This document shows, one piece after another, positions 43,752 through 51,635 of a stretch of 64,000 bases of DNA. The notes under the pieces were generated by a model. It did no database searches, was not told the origin of the DNA, and saw only the letters and a list, made by a program, of their open reading frames with translations. The stretch is from assembly GCA_040384325.1 (NCBI GenBank), contig JAZKJL010000006.1, positions 496,001 to 560,000 on the forward strand, read 5' to 3'. The number at the start of each line of letters is the position of its first letter. Position 1 is the first letter of the stretch. The position numbers and the translations under genes were made by a program. Source of the stretch: JACMLX01 sp040384325. Its GTDB lineage: Bacteria > Gemmatimonadota > Gemmatimonadetes > Gemmatimonadales > Gemmatimonadaceae.

Positions 43752-43770
43752 GGTCGCTACACTGTAACGC

Positions 43771-44580
43771 GTGCCGGCAGAATCTCCCCGCTCGACCGAC
43801 CTGACGCCCGCTCGCGGGCCGGTGAACACCGCCACCACGTTGCTTGGCCTGGTCACCGGGCCTGCGCGCGCGGGGCGCTGGTGGCTGCGGGCGTTGCTGA
43901 AGCTGACCGGTGGTGGCCTCGGGCTGCTGCTGGTGATCGGTGTCGTGATCGCGTACCTGCTCACGCTGCGGCCCGACGTCGCGGCCGCCCGCACCCTCGC
44001 GCGCAGCGAACTGCAGGTGCTGCTGGAACCGTCGGAAGCGGTGCAGGCCGCGGTCTGGGCGCGACGTCGCGAATGGTGGGACGGCTTCCGCGAGACGTAC
44101 GGCATCCTCGCCCTCACCGACCGGCGGGCGCTGTTCGTGGGCATCCCGCCGCGCGAACTGGTCTCGCCGGAACGCGGACCGCAGCAGTTCGTGCTGCAGC
44201 AGCTCGGGCGCGATGCCTCGCTGCGGGTGCGGCGCAGCCGGGTGGACCTTGGCACCGCCGCCGGCGTGGTGGTGGAGAACGATCGCGGGCAACGGATGAC
44301 GTTTGCCTCGAGCGACAGCACAGGACTGGCCGGACTGCTCACGATCGTGACACGTGGACGGCGAACCGATGCCGCCGCGATGGAACTCGGCCAGCGCACG
44401 CGGCAGTATGAGCAGGAGGTCACGGGACGCGCGGTCTGGCACGTGGTGGCGACAGGCGATGCACTGGAATCGGTGGCGGCACGCTACGGCACCACCACCG
44501 AGCGCCTCGCCGAGTGGAACCGGCTCACGGGGACCACGATCAAGATCGGGCAGCGCCTGCTGGTGAAGCCCGGCCGTTGA
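43771..44580 (+). CDS. Membrane-anchored LysM domain protein
   Basis: A 269-residue protein. One membrane helix (GGGLGLLLVIGVVIAYLLTL) is near residue 55. The middle 140 residues have no recognised fold, and a C-terminal LysM domain (WHVVATGDALESVAARYGTTTERLAEWNRL) spans about 220-268. LysM binds peptidoglycan, so the protein probably tethers the inner membrane to the wall. The GTG start was chosen because no ATG lies upstream. It is divergent from the MATE gene across only 19 bases, with TACACT as a possible -10 element. Confidence 0.82.
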   Translation: MPAESPRSTDLTPARGPVNTATTLLGLVTGPARAGRWWLRALLKLTGGGLGLLLVIGVVIAYLLTLRPDVAAARTLARSELQVLLEPSEAVQAAVWARRREWWDGFRETYGILALTDRRALFVGIPPRELVSPERGPQQFVLQQLGRDASLRVRRSRVDLGTAAGVVVENDRGQRMTFASSDSTGLAGLLTIVTRGRRTDAAAMELGQRTRQYEQEVTGRAVWHVVATGDALESVAARYGTTTERLAEWNRLTGTTIKIGQRLLVKPGR

Positions 44581-44620
44581 GGCCGTCACTGCCGGGCGCG
44601 GCTATCTTCCATGACTGCGT

Positions 44621-44641
44621 GGTCGGACGTGCCGTCCGACC
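44621..44641 (+). terminator. Hairpin between the LysM and TerC genes
   Basis: A perfect 9-bp stem (GGTCGGACG / CGTCCGACC) with a three-base loop, 40 bases after the LysM stop and 16 before the TerC start. It may end the first transcript or act in the TerC leader. The Mn-sensing yybP-ykoY motif was looked for here and not found. Confidence 0.5.
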
Positions 44642-44656
44642 CTCACTCGGGAACTG

Positions 44657-45646
44657 ATGCAGCATTCATGGATGTGGATCGCGTTCAGCGTCGTGGTGCT
44701 GTCGATGCTGGCGCTGGACCTTGGGGTGTTCCACAAGAAGGCGCACGCCGTGCGCCCGCGCGAGGCGATGATCTGGAGCATCGTCTGGGTGACGCTGGCC
44801 GGCATCTTCGCCGCCGCCCTCTGGCGGCTCGACGGGCACCAGACCGCGATCGAGTTCACCACCGGCTACATCGTCGAGCTGGCGCTGAGCGTGGACAACC
44901 TGTTCGTGTTCCTGCTGCTGTTCAGCTTCTTCAAGGTGCCCGAGGCGCTGCAGCACCGCGTGTTGTTCTGGGGCATCATCGGCGCGCTGGTGATGCGCGC
45001 GATCATGATCGGCGCCGGCGCCGTGCTGCTGGAGCGTTTCCATTGGATCATCTACGTCTTCGGCGCCTTCCTCGTCTTCACCGGCATCAAGATGCTGCTG
45101 CAGCAGGACGACGAGATGGAGCCGGAGCGCAACCCGGTGCTGAAGCTGGTGCGCCGCGTGGTGCCCGTCACCGACCACTTCGAGGGTGATCGGTTCTTCA
45201 CCCACGCGCCGTGGGGCCCGGAGCAGCTGATCCGGCGTGTGGCCACGCCGTTGTTCGTGGTGCTGGTGCTGGTCGAGACGACCGACCTGGTGTTCGCGGT
45301 GGACTCGATCCCGGCGGTGTTCGGCGTCACGCGTGACCCGTTCGTGGTCTACACCTCGAACGTGTTCGCCATCCTCGGCCTGCGCTCGATGTACTTCATG
45401 CTGGCCGCGGTCATCCATCGCTTCTGGCTGCTCAAGCCGGGCCTCTCGCTGGTGCTGATGTTCGTCGGCGCCAAGATGCTGCTCAGCGGCGTGTACCACA
45501 TGCCGACCTGGGTGTCGCTGGTGGTGATCGTCAGCGTGCTGGCGGGCGCGGTGGGGTTGTCGCTGGTGTTCCCGAAGGCCGAGCCGGATGCGCTGGCGGA
45601 CGAGCCGGCGCCGGCCAGATCGGCGGCCACATCGCCGCCGCGCTGA
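44657..45646 (+). CDS. TerC/Alx family integral membrane protein
   Basis: A 329-residue inner-membrane protein with about nine helices. The TerC family signature is clear: WIAFSVVVLSMLALDLGVFH at the start, ELALSVDNLFVFLLLFSFF near residue 75 and VETTDLVFAVDSIPAVFGVT near 210. The latter two hold the paired Asp residues thought to bind metal. Alx/TerC proteins take part in manganese homeostasis and metal loading of exported proteins. It may be linked to the LysM gene before it, but a hairpin separates them. The C-terminal tail is Ala/Pro-rich. Confidence 0.93.
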   Translation: MQHSWMWIAFSVVVLSMLALDLGVFHKKAHAVRPREAMIWSIVWVTLAGIFAAALWRLDGHQTAIEFTTGYIVELALSVDNLFVFLLLFSFFKVPEALQHRVLFWGIIGALVMRAIMIGAGAVLLERFHWIIYVFGAFLVFTGIKMLLQQDDEMEPERNPVLKLVRRVVPVTDHFEGDRFFTHAPWGPEQLIRRVATPLFVVLVLVETTDLVFAVDSIPAVFGVTRDPFVVYTSNVFAILGLRSMYFMLAAVIHRFWLLKPGLSLVLMFVGAKMLLSGVYHMPTWVSLVVIVSVLAGAVGLSLVFPKAEPDALADEPAPARSAATSPPR

Positions 45647-45747
45647 GTACCCGCGACGCGCTGGCGCCGGCCGAGTCGGATCGCACCGCACTCGACCTCG
45701 CGCACGCCGCGCTGCCACCCATTCCGCGCGCCGATGCCAGCCTGGCG

Positions 45748-46890
45748 GTGCTCGACACCACCGAATGGTTCGCGCCCACCAGCGGTGGCATTCGCACCTA
45801 CCTGCTGCAGAAGGAACGCTACGTCGCCACGCGCCCGTGGCTGCGCCACGCACTGGTGGTGCCGTGGTCCAGCGACGGCATCGTCGAACGCGAGGGGTCG
45901 CGCTGGTACGAGTTCGCGGGACCGCGTGTGCCGCGCAATCCGCCTTATCGGCTGCTGACGTCGGTGTCGCGCATGCGTCGGGTGCTGCAGCACGAGAAGC
46001 CCGACGTGATCGAGATCGGCAGCCCGGCCATCGTACCGTGGGTGCTCTTCCGCGCGCTCGGCCGAGCCGACGTGCCGGTGGTGAACTTCTTCCACAGTCA
46101 CTTCCCTGCGCTGATGGCCGGCAGCCGCACACCGGTGCCGCCGCGCCGCGCGTGGCTGCGTGATGCCGCGTGGTGGTACGCGCGGCGCATGGATCGCCGC
46201 GTCAGCGCCACCATCGCCGCGTCGCGCTTCGTGGCCGACGACCTCGAGGCGGCCGGCATCCCGAACGTGGTGCACATCCCGCTCGGAGTGGACCTCGAGC
46301 ACTGCACGCCGGCGCGTCGTGCGCATGCGGCCGCGACACGGGCTGCCTGGCAGCTGCCGCCCGACGGGCCACTGGTCACGTACGTCGGTCGCTTCGCGCA
46401 CGAGAAGGAACTCGATGTGCTGATGGACGCGTGGCCGGTGATCCAGCAGCACACGGGTGCCTCGCTGGTGATGGCGGGCGATGGCCCCGAGCGCGCCAAC
46501 CTCGCGCGGCGCAACACCGGTCAGCGCGTCTTCTGGTTGCCGTTCATCGCCGATCGTGCGCAACTGGCCGACCTCCAGGCCGCATCCAGCGTGTACATGG
46601 CCACCAGCCCGCACGAAACCTTCGGCCTCTCTCCGCTGGAGGCGATGGCGTGCGGCACGCCGGTGCTGGCGGCCGATGGCGGTGGCGTGCGCGAGCACGT
46701 GCTGTCGTCGCAGGCCGGGCGTGTCTTCCGCCCCGGCGATGCGAAAGACCTCGCGGACCAGGCGATCGCTTTGCTGGAGGACGACCTCGAGGCGCATGGT
46801 ACGCGCGCGCGCGAGTTCGCCGCGCGTGAGCACTCGTGGGAGTCGGTATTCGAGCGCGTGTTCGCGCTCTACGAACGGGTGCGACGGTGA
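45748..46890 (+). CDS. Glycosyltransferase family 1 protein
   Basis: A protein of about 380 residues with the GT-B fold. The N-terminal domain starts VLDTTEWFAPTSGGIRTYLL, with the glycine-rich acceptor loop. The C-terminal domain has LVTYVGRFAHEKELDVLMDAW and the E-x7-E motif (HETFGLSPLEAMACGTPVL) that binds the nucleotide sugar. It is probably an alpha-mannosyl- or glucosyltransferase on a lipid. The start is uncertain: the reading frame stays open upstream into the TerC gene and no ATG is present; GTG 45748 is the first usual start but removes part of the first strand. The stop overlaps the next gene as GTGA, coupling the three genes. Confidence 0.9.
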   Translation: MLDTTEWFAPTSGGIRTYLLQKERYVATRPWLRHALVVPWSSDGIVEREGSRWYEFAGPRVPRNPPYRLLTSVSRMRRVLQHEKPDVIEIGSPAIVPWVLFRALGRADVPVVNFFHSHFPALMAGSRTPVPPRRAWLRDAAWWYARRMDRRVSATIAASRFVADDLEAAGIPNVVHIPLGVDLEHCTPARRAHAAATRAAWQLPPDGPLVTYVGRFAHEKELDVLMDAWPVIQQHTGASLVMAGDGPERANLARRNTGQRVFWLPFIADRAQLADLQAASSVYMATSPHETFGLSPLEAMACGTPVLAADGGGVREHVLSSQAGRVFRPGDAKDLADQAIALLEDDLEAHGTRAREFAAREHSWESVFERVFALYERVRR

Positions 46891-47633
46891 CCGTGCTGCT
46901 GACGATCCACGACGTCACGCCGGCGTGGGCGGGCCAGGTGCAGGCATTGTGGGATCTCTGCCGCGCGCGCGGTGCCACACCCAGCCTGCTGGTGGTGCCC
47001 GACTGGCACGGCAAGTGGCCGCTGCGCGAGGCGCCGGGGTACGTGGAATGGATCCACGCCCGTGTTGCCGACGGTGCCGAGATCTTCCTGCACGGCGAAC
47101 GACATGACGAGATCGGGTTGAAGCGAAGCTGGCGCGATTCGCAGCGCGCGTTCGGCCGCACCAATCGTGAAGGAGAATTCCTCACGCTCGACCACGACGC
47201 GGCGCACGAGCGCATCGGTCGCGGCCTCGCGCTGTTGCGCGGCTTCGGCATGGCGCCGGTGGGTTTCGTGCCACCGGCCTGGCTCTGTCGCGAGGGCACG
47301 CACACCGCCTGCGCTGCACACGGATTGCAGATCATGGAGGACGATGCTACGGTGTACCTGCTGCAACGCGGCGTGAAGCTGGAGAGCCCGGTGTTGCGCT
47401 GGAGTGGACGCACCGACTTCCGCGCCCGCGGCTCGGCGGTGCAGGCCGCATGGCGCTGGCGCACGCAACACGACGCGCCGCACTTCCGCATCGCACTGCA
47501 CCCGATGGACCTCGACCACGCGGTCACGCGACGATCGGTGATCGACGAGCTGGATCGCTGGCTTTCGACCCGACCGGCGCGGCCGTATGCCTCGCTCGTC
47601 GCGGAGTCGGAGTCGGAGTCGGAGACGGCATGA
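46887..47633 (+). CDS. Polysaccharide deacetylase-like protein (DUF2334 type)
   Basis: A 248-residue protein of the NodB/DUF2334 carbohydrate deacetylase group. It begins VTVLLTIHDVTPAWAGQVQAL (the I-H-D-V catalytic strand) and has FLHGERHDEIG, corresponding to the H-x-x-x-H metal-binding motif, and a late FRIALHPMDLD. It probably removes an acetyl group from a sugar lipid built by the flanking glycosyltransferases. The GTG start (46887) overlaps the stop of the first glycosyltransferase by four bases. The C-terminus is a run of Glu-Ser pairs encoded by a hexanucleotide repeat. Confidence 0.85.
   Translation: MTVLLTIHDVTPAWAGQVQALWDLCRARGATPSLLVVPDWHGKWPLREAPGYVEWIHARVADGAEIFLHGERHDEIGLKRSWRDSQRAFGRTNREGEFLTLDHDAAHERIGRGLALLRGFGMAPVGFVPPAWLCREGTHTACAAHGLQIMEDDATVYLLQRGVKLESPVLRWSGRTDFRARGSAVQAAWRWRTQHDAPHFRIALHPMDLDHAVTRRSVIDELDRWLSTRPARPYASLVAESESESETA
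47604..47627 (+). repeat. Hexanucleotide repeat encoding Glu-Ser pairs
   Basis: GAGTCG is present three times in a row and a fourth copy differs by one base (GAGACG), giving ESESESET at the end of the deacetylase. A change of copy number would shorten or lengthen the tail by two residues without shifting the frame or altering the ATGA overlap with the next gene. Confidence 0.85.
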
Positions 47634-48793
47634 CGTCCGACATCGTGCGACTGGATGGTGTGCGGCTGGCGCTGTTCAGCGACACCTACCCGCCGCAGAT
47701 GAATGGCGTGTCGCGCACGCTGGAGCGCCTGGTGCTGGCAGCCCGTGAGCGTGGTGCGGCGGTGCGCGTCTTCACCACCACCGACCCGGGCATGCCCCAC
47801 TCCACTGCCGACGAGGAACGGTGGCCCAGCATGCCGTTCTGGGCCTACCCGCAGGTACGCCTCGCCGCACCACGCGTGCTCGCGGCACGACAGGAACTGG
47901 CGGCGTGGCAACCGTCACTGGTGCATGTGGCGACGGAGTTCGGTGTCGGACTGGCAGGACGCGCCGCCGCGCAGTCACTCGGCGTACCACTGGTGACGAG
48001 TTATCACACCAGCTTCAGCGCCTATGCCGAGTTCTACCGGCTCGGTGCGCTGGCGCCACTGGGCTGGAAGTACTTCCGCTGGTTTCACTCGGCCGCCGCG
48101 CGCACGTTCACCCCCACCGATGCGATCCGCGCCGAGGTCGAGGCGCACGGCTTCCGCAACGTGCGCGTGTGGGGCCGCGGCGTGGACGGTGACCGCTTCG
48201 ACCCGTCGTTCCGATCGCTGGAGTGGCGGCGAGCGCTCGGCATCGACGACGAGGCGATGGTGGTGCTCTACGTCGGTCGCATTGCGCGCGAGAAGGGGCT
48301 CGAGCACGCGCTGCACGCGATGCAGGAGCTGCATGCCAGTGGCTCCACGCTGCGGTTCGTGTTCGTCGGTGACGGGCCGTACGAGGCGGAATTGCGCACC
48401 GCCGCGCCGCCGAATGCGATGTTCACCGGTCGCCTCAGCGACGTGCCTCTGAGCACCGCGTATGCCTCCGGCGACGTGTTCCTCTTCCCGTCGGTGACCG
48501 ACACGTTCGGCAACGTGCTGCTGGAGGCGATGGCGTCGGGGCTGGTGGTGCTGGCGGCCGATGCGGGCAACACGCGCGAGTTGGTGGGCGGCGATCGCGG
48601 AGTGCTGGTCCGCGCCGAGGCACCGGGTGAGATCGCGGCCGCCCTCCGCGCACTGGAGCAGGATCGTTCTCGGCACGAGGCGATCCGCACCCGCGCGCGG
48701 CAGTGGGCACGCGAACGGACCTGGCAGCAGGTATGGAACGGCCTCTTTGCGGAGTACCGGCGCGTGATCAGCGCGCCAACTGCCAGTTCGTGA
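47630..48793 (+). CDS. MgtA-like glycosyltransferase (family 1)
   Basis: A 387-residue GT-B enzyme related to the GDP-mannose-dependent mannosyltransferase MgtA. The N-terminal domain starts VRLALFSDTYPPQMNGVSRTL, and LVTSYHTSFSAYAEFY near residue 120 is characteristic of the group. The C-terminal donor-binding domain has VVLYVGRIAREKGLEHAL and VTDTFGNVLLEAMASGL with the E-x7-E motif. It probably adds a hexose to a membrane glycolipid. The ATG overlaps the stop of the deacetylase gene as ATGA, so the cluster acts in one pathway. Its 3' end overlaps the converging CYTH gene by 26 bases. Confidence 0.92.
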   Translation: MTSDIVRLDGVRLALFSDTYPPQMNGVSRTLERLVLAARERGAAVRVFTTTDPGMPHSTADEERWPSMPFWAYPQVRLAAPRVLAARQELAAWQPSLVHVATEFGVGLAGRAAAQSLGVPLVTSYHTSFSAYAEFYRLGALAPLGWKYFRWFHSAAARTFTPTDAIRAEVEAHGFRNVRVWGRGVDGDRFDPSFRSLEWRRALGIDDEAMVVLYVGRIAREKGLEHALHAMQELHASGSTLRFVFVGDGPYEAELRTAAPPNAMFTGRLSDVPLSTAYASGDVFLFPSVTDTFGNVLLEAMASGLVVLAADAGNTRELVGGDRGVLVRAEAPGEIAAALRALEQDRSRHEAIRTRARQWARERTWQQVWNGLFAEYRRVISAPTASS

Positions 48794-49235
48794 AGGCGCG
48801 GTCGCCCGTCACCTCGCGCACCACGAATGCCTCCAGCCAGCCCGGGATGGTGACCGGCGTGTCCTCTGTGGGAAGTTCGAGCTCCGCCAGCACCAGCGCG
48901 CGATCGGTGAATTCGTCTATCTCCCACGTCAGGTTGCCGTCGGCCACCGCGTAGCGTCGCTTGGTGACGCGGCGGCCCGGTGTCAGTGCGAACAGCGCCT
49001 CGCCCAGCTCCGCCGTGGTCTCCTCCTCCACCTCGATGCGACTGATGCCGCGTCCCAGCTTCACGGTGCGCATCCACCGCGTGTCGCCGTCGCGCGTTTC
49101 ACGGCGGATGCGCTCCACGAGGAGCTCGCCCGGGAGGTAGCCCTGCTGCAACTCGGCCGGCGACAGCGTGAGTACCTGTGGCGGCAGGGCGCTGAGGAGC
49201 CATTTCCGTTCGATCTCGGTGGGCAGGTCGGACAT
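48768..49235 (-). CDS. CYTH domain protein (triphosphate tunnel family)
   Basis: A 155-residue cytosolic protein. The N-terminal ExExK motif is present (E7-I-E9-R-K11 in PTEIERKWLL), which starts the CYTH fold. Basic and acidic strands of the tunnel follow (ERIRRETRDGDTRWMRTVKLG, SRIEVEEETT, VTKRRYAV and TWEIDEFTDR). CYTH enzymes hydrolyse inorganic triphosphate or bind organic phosphates. The length fits the short bacterial type. The 3' ends of this and the glycosyltransferase gene overlap in opposite directions. Confidence 0.92.
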   Translation of the reverse strand: MSDLPTEIERKWLLSALPPQVLTLSPAELQQGYLPGELLVERIRRETRDGDTRWMRTVKLGRGISRIEVEEETTAELGEALFALTPGRRVTKRRYAVADGNLTWEIDEFTDRALVLAELELPTEDTPVTIPGWLEAFVVREVTGDRAFTNWQLAR

Positions 49236-49350
49236 TGGGGCGGGGCGCTGGGCGGGGATCGGCGCGGGACGTAGGCCGCATCGGTTGCGGGGCGGAAGGA
49301 TATCGCTCGTGGCCGCGCCGCCGCCCAAGTCTCAGGGGCGAAGCAGGGGG

Positions 49351-49378
49351 TTGCGTCCTGCACCGAGCGCCATATACT
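49351..49378 (+). promoter_or_regulatory. Putative promoter of the MarR-nitroreductase operon
   Basis: TTGCGT (49351-49356) and TATACT (49373-49378), separated by 16 bases, make a usable -35/-10 pair in an otherwise GC-rich region. The repeats described next begin three bases downstream, where a MarR repressor would block elongation or open-complex formation. Confidence 0.5.
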
Positions 49379-49380
49379 TC

Positions 49381-49424
49381 CACATCGAAATAATGGACAT
49401 CAAAACAATGGACGTCGAATCATG
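49381..49424 (+). promoter_or_regulatory. Three 15-bp direct repeats, likely MarR operator
   Basis: Consecutive units CACATCGAAATAATG, GACATCAAAACAATG and GACGTCGAATCATG differ by a few bases. They are AT-rich against the background and run straight into the MarR start codon, which is part of the third unit. The position after a promoter-like pair fits an autoregulatory operator. Direct repeats are unusual for a dimeric MarR repressor, which normally uses a palindrome. Confidence 0.55.
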
Positions 49425-49967
49425 GCAACTCACTACGACGGAACTGACACGGAGCGGATGGCGCTGGATGCGTACATCAAGCTCATGCGTTCGACCGTGG
49501 CGGTGAATTCCCGGCTCTTCCCGGTGTTGCAGGCCGAGTTCGGGGTCACGCCGTCGCAGCTGGGCGTGCTGGAGTCGCTGGCACACCTGGGGCCGATGCG
49601 GCACTGCGAGCTGGCGGGGAAGCTGCTCGTGAGCCCCAGCAACCTGACCACGGTGCTCGACAACCTCGAGCGCGACGGTCTCGTGAAGCGCGAGCGGGAT
49701 CAGGCCGATCGGCGCGTGTCGATGACGTCACTCACCGCCGCCGGCGCCGAGCGCCTGGCGTCGTTCTTCCCGGCCCACGTTGCGCGCCTCGTGCAGGCGA
49801 TGGCGGGGCTGGACCCGGATGAGCAGGTCGAACTCGGCCGGCTCTGCAGGAAACTCGGACGCGCCGCGGCCGACTCAACGAACAGGGATGCGACATCGAC
49901 CCGCACGTCGCGGACGGACTCGTCGCATGCAACACATCACACTCTCGCAGGTGCACACCATGAGTAA
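49422..49967 (+). CDS. MarR family transcription regulator
   Basis: A 181-residue winged-helix repressor. The N-terminal helices (YIKLMRSTVAVNSRLFPVL) lead into the DNA-binding domain (TPSQLGVLESLAHLGPMRHCELAGKLL and NLTTVLDNLERDGLVKRERD) and the dimerisation helices. The Cys in RHCELAGK could be a redox or quinone-reactive switch, as in MhqR-type regulators, but that is speculative. The C-terminal 30 residues are hydrophilic and unusual. It overlaps the nitroreductase start. Its operon (nitroreductase, VOC dioxygenase, hydrolase) matches the quinone-stress operons controlled by MhqR in Bacillus. Confidence 0.88.
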   Translation: MATHYDGTDTERMALDAYIKLMRSTVAVNSRLFPVLQAEFGVTPSQLGVLESLAHLGPMRHCELAGKLLVSPSNLTTVLDNLERDGLVKRERDQADRRVSMTSLTAAGAERLASFFPAHVARLVQAMAGLDPDEQVELGRLCRKLGRAAADSTNRDATSTRTSRTDSSHATHHTLAGAHHE

Positions 49968-50574
49968 CAACGCTGCCCAGATCCTGACCGTCACCGAAGC
50001 CGCCGAGTCTCGCCGCTCGATCCGCAAGTTCGAGCCGACGCCGATCCCACGCGCCGACCTCGAGGAGATCCTGCGCGTGACCGGGCTCGCCCCGTCGCCG
50101 TGGAACATCCAGCCGTGGCGCTTCGTGATCGTCGAGGATGCGGAGACGAAGGCGAAGCTGAAGGAAGCGGCCTACGGCCAGCCGCAGGTCGGCAACGCGC
50201 CGGCGGTGATCGTGATGTATTCGGACATGACCAACGCCATGGAGACGCTCGAGGAGACGATCCATCCGGGCATGCCGGATCACGCCAAGGTCGCCGCCGA
50301 CATCCGGTCCACGTTCGCCGGCTTCAGCGATGCCGATCGGCATGCGTGGGGTTTCGCCGAGTCCAACATCGCCCTCGGCTTCCTGCTGCTGACGGCGCAG
50401 GCGCATGGGTACAGCACCAGCCCGATGCTCGGCTTCATGCCCGACAAGGTCAAGGAGCTGCTGCAGCTGCCCGTGGATGCACGCATCCCTGCGCTGATCG
50501 CGATCGGCATCGGTGCCGAGGAAGGTTTCCCGCATCACCGTCACAGCGTGGAGCGCGTCGCACGCTTCGTGTGA
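49960..50574 (+). CDS. Nitroreductase family flavoprotein (MhqN-like)
   Basis: A 204-residue FMN-dependent NAD(P)H oxidoreductase. The family motif SRRSIRKFEPTPIPRADLEEIL at 19-40 gives the phosphate-binding Arg residues, SPWNIQPWRFVIV near 55 binds the flavin, and the C-terminal part has IPALIAIGIG. Such enzymes reduce quinones or nitro compounds by two electrons. The ATG (49960) overlaps the MarR stop by eight bases; an upstream ATG at 49927 would add 11 residues. The position in a MarR-nitroreductase-VOC-hydrolase operon suggests quinone detoxification. Confidence 0.9.
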   Translation: MSNNAAQILTVTEAAESRRSIRKFEPTPIPRADLEEILRVTGLAPSPWNIQPWRFVIVEDAETKAKLKEAAYGQPQVGNAPAVIVMYSDMTNAMETLEETIHPGMPDHAKVAADIRSTFAGFSDADRHAWGFAESNIALGFLLLTAQAHGYSTSPMLGFMPDKVKELLQLPVDARIPALIAIGIGAEEGFPHHRHSVERVARFV

Positions 50575-50669
50575 CCGTCGGTGAAGGGTCGTCGCAGCGG
50601 GGTGGCAATCATCTTTGCCGCCCGCTGTGACACACATGGCGCGACATCGCGCGCCGCAGGAGTAGCAAC

Positions 50670-51635
50670 ATGTACCGCACGACAGGACTGCATCACCTCA
50701 CCGCCATCGCCAGCGATCCGCAGCGGAATCTGGACTTCTACGCCGGCACGCTCGGCCTGCGTTTCGTGAAGCAGACGGTGAACTTCGACGATCCGGGCAC
50801 CTACCACCTGTATTACGGCGATGCCACCGGCGCACCCGGTAGCATCCTGACCTTCTTCCCGTGGCCCACTGCGCGCCGCGGGCGCGTGGGTGCCGGCCAG
50901 GTGGCTGAGACGCAGCTCGCGATCCCGATCGGCGCACTGGCGTTCTGGATCCAGCGACTCACACAGCAGCAGGTGCCGTTTATCGGGCCAGTGCGCCGCT
51001 TCGGTGGCGAGACTGCCCTGACGTTCACCGATCACGACGGCTTGCCACTGGCGCTGGTCGCCACCGACGCCGCGTCGCAGCGACCGGGGTGGGGCGGTGC
51101 GGAGGGCATCCCGGACGCGATGAGCATTCGTGGCATGCATGCCGTCACGCTGTGGGTGCATCGCCTGCCTGAGACGGCGGCGGTGCTCACCGGGACGCTG
51201 GGCTTCCGCGAGGTCGCGACCCATGACGGCGTCGTGCGCTTCGCGGTGGACGATGCGGCCCCCGGCACGCTGGTGGACGTGCGCGAGTTGCCAACCGGTC
51301 CGGGTGGGACCGGAGGCGCCGGCACGGTGCATCACATCGCGTTCCGCGCGGCCGACGACGACACCGAGTTCGGCCTCCGCACGCAGGTCACCGCGGCGGG
51401 ACTGCCGATCACGGAGCAGATCGATCGGACCTACTTCCGCTCGATGTATTTCCGCGAGCCGGGGCACGTGTTGTTCGAGCTCGCGACCGATGCCCCCGGC
51501 TTCGGCGTCGACGAGTCACTGGAGCAGCTGGGCGAGTCGCTGCAGTTGCCACCGCAGCACGAGCACCGGCGTGCCGAGCTGCAGCGCACGCTGATTCCCC
51601 TGCATCGCCCCGGCGTCGAGGCGCCCGCGGCATGA
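50670..51635 (+). CDS. VOC superfamily ring-cleaving dioxygenase-like protein (MhqO/MhqE type)
   Basis: A 321-residue protein made of two glyoxalase/VOC modules. The first has GLHHLTAIASDPQRNLDFYAGTLGLRFVKQTVNFDD. The second has RGMHAVTLWVHRLPETAAVLTGTLGFREV and, near the end, FREPGHVLFELATDAPGF, with the metal-binding His and Glu. This is the MhqO family, thought to act on hydroquinone or catechol adducts. It is 95 bases downstream of the nitroreductase and coupled to the hydrolase gene by ATGA. The reaction is inferred from the family; no direct proof. Confidence 0.9.
   Translation: MYRTTGLHHLTAIASDPQRNLDFYAGTLGLRFVKQTVNFDDPGTYHLYYGDATGAPGSILTFFPWPTARRGRVGAGQVAETQLAIPIGALAFWIQRLTQQQVPFIGPVRRFGGETALTFTDHDGLPLALVATDAASQRPGWGGAEGIPDAMSIRGMHAVTLWVHRLPETAAVLTGTLGFREVATHDGVVRFAVDDAAPGTLVDVRELPTGPGGTGGAGTVHHIAFRAADDDTEFGLRTQVTAAGLPITEQIDRTYFRSMYFREPGHVLFELATDAPGFGVDESLEQLGESLQLPPQHEHRRAELQRTLIPLHRPGVEAPAA

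Noticed and set aside
44581..44656. Possible Mn-sensing yybP-ykoY riboswitch before the TerC gene
   Set aside because: The gap is only 76 bases and holds one simple hairpin; the conserved loop sequences of that riboswitch are absent.
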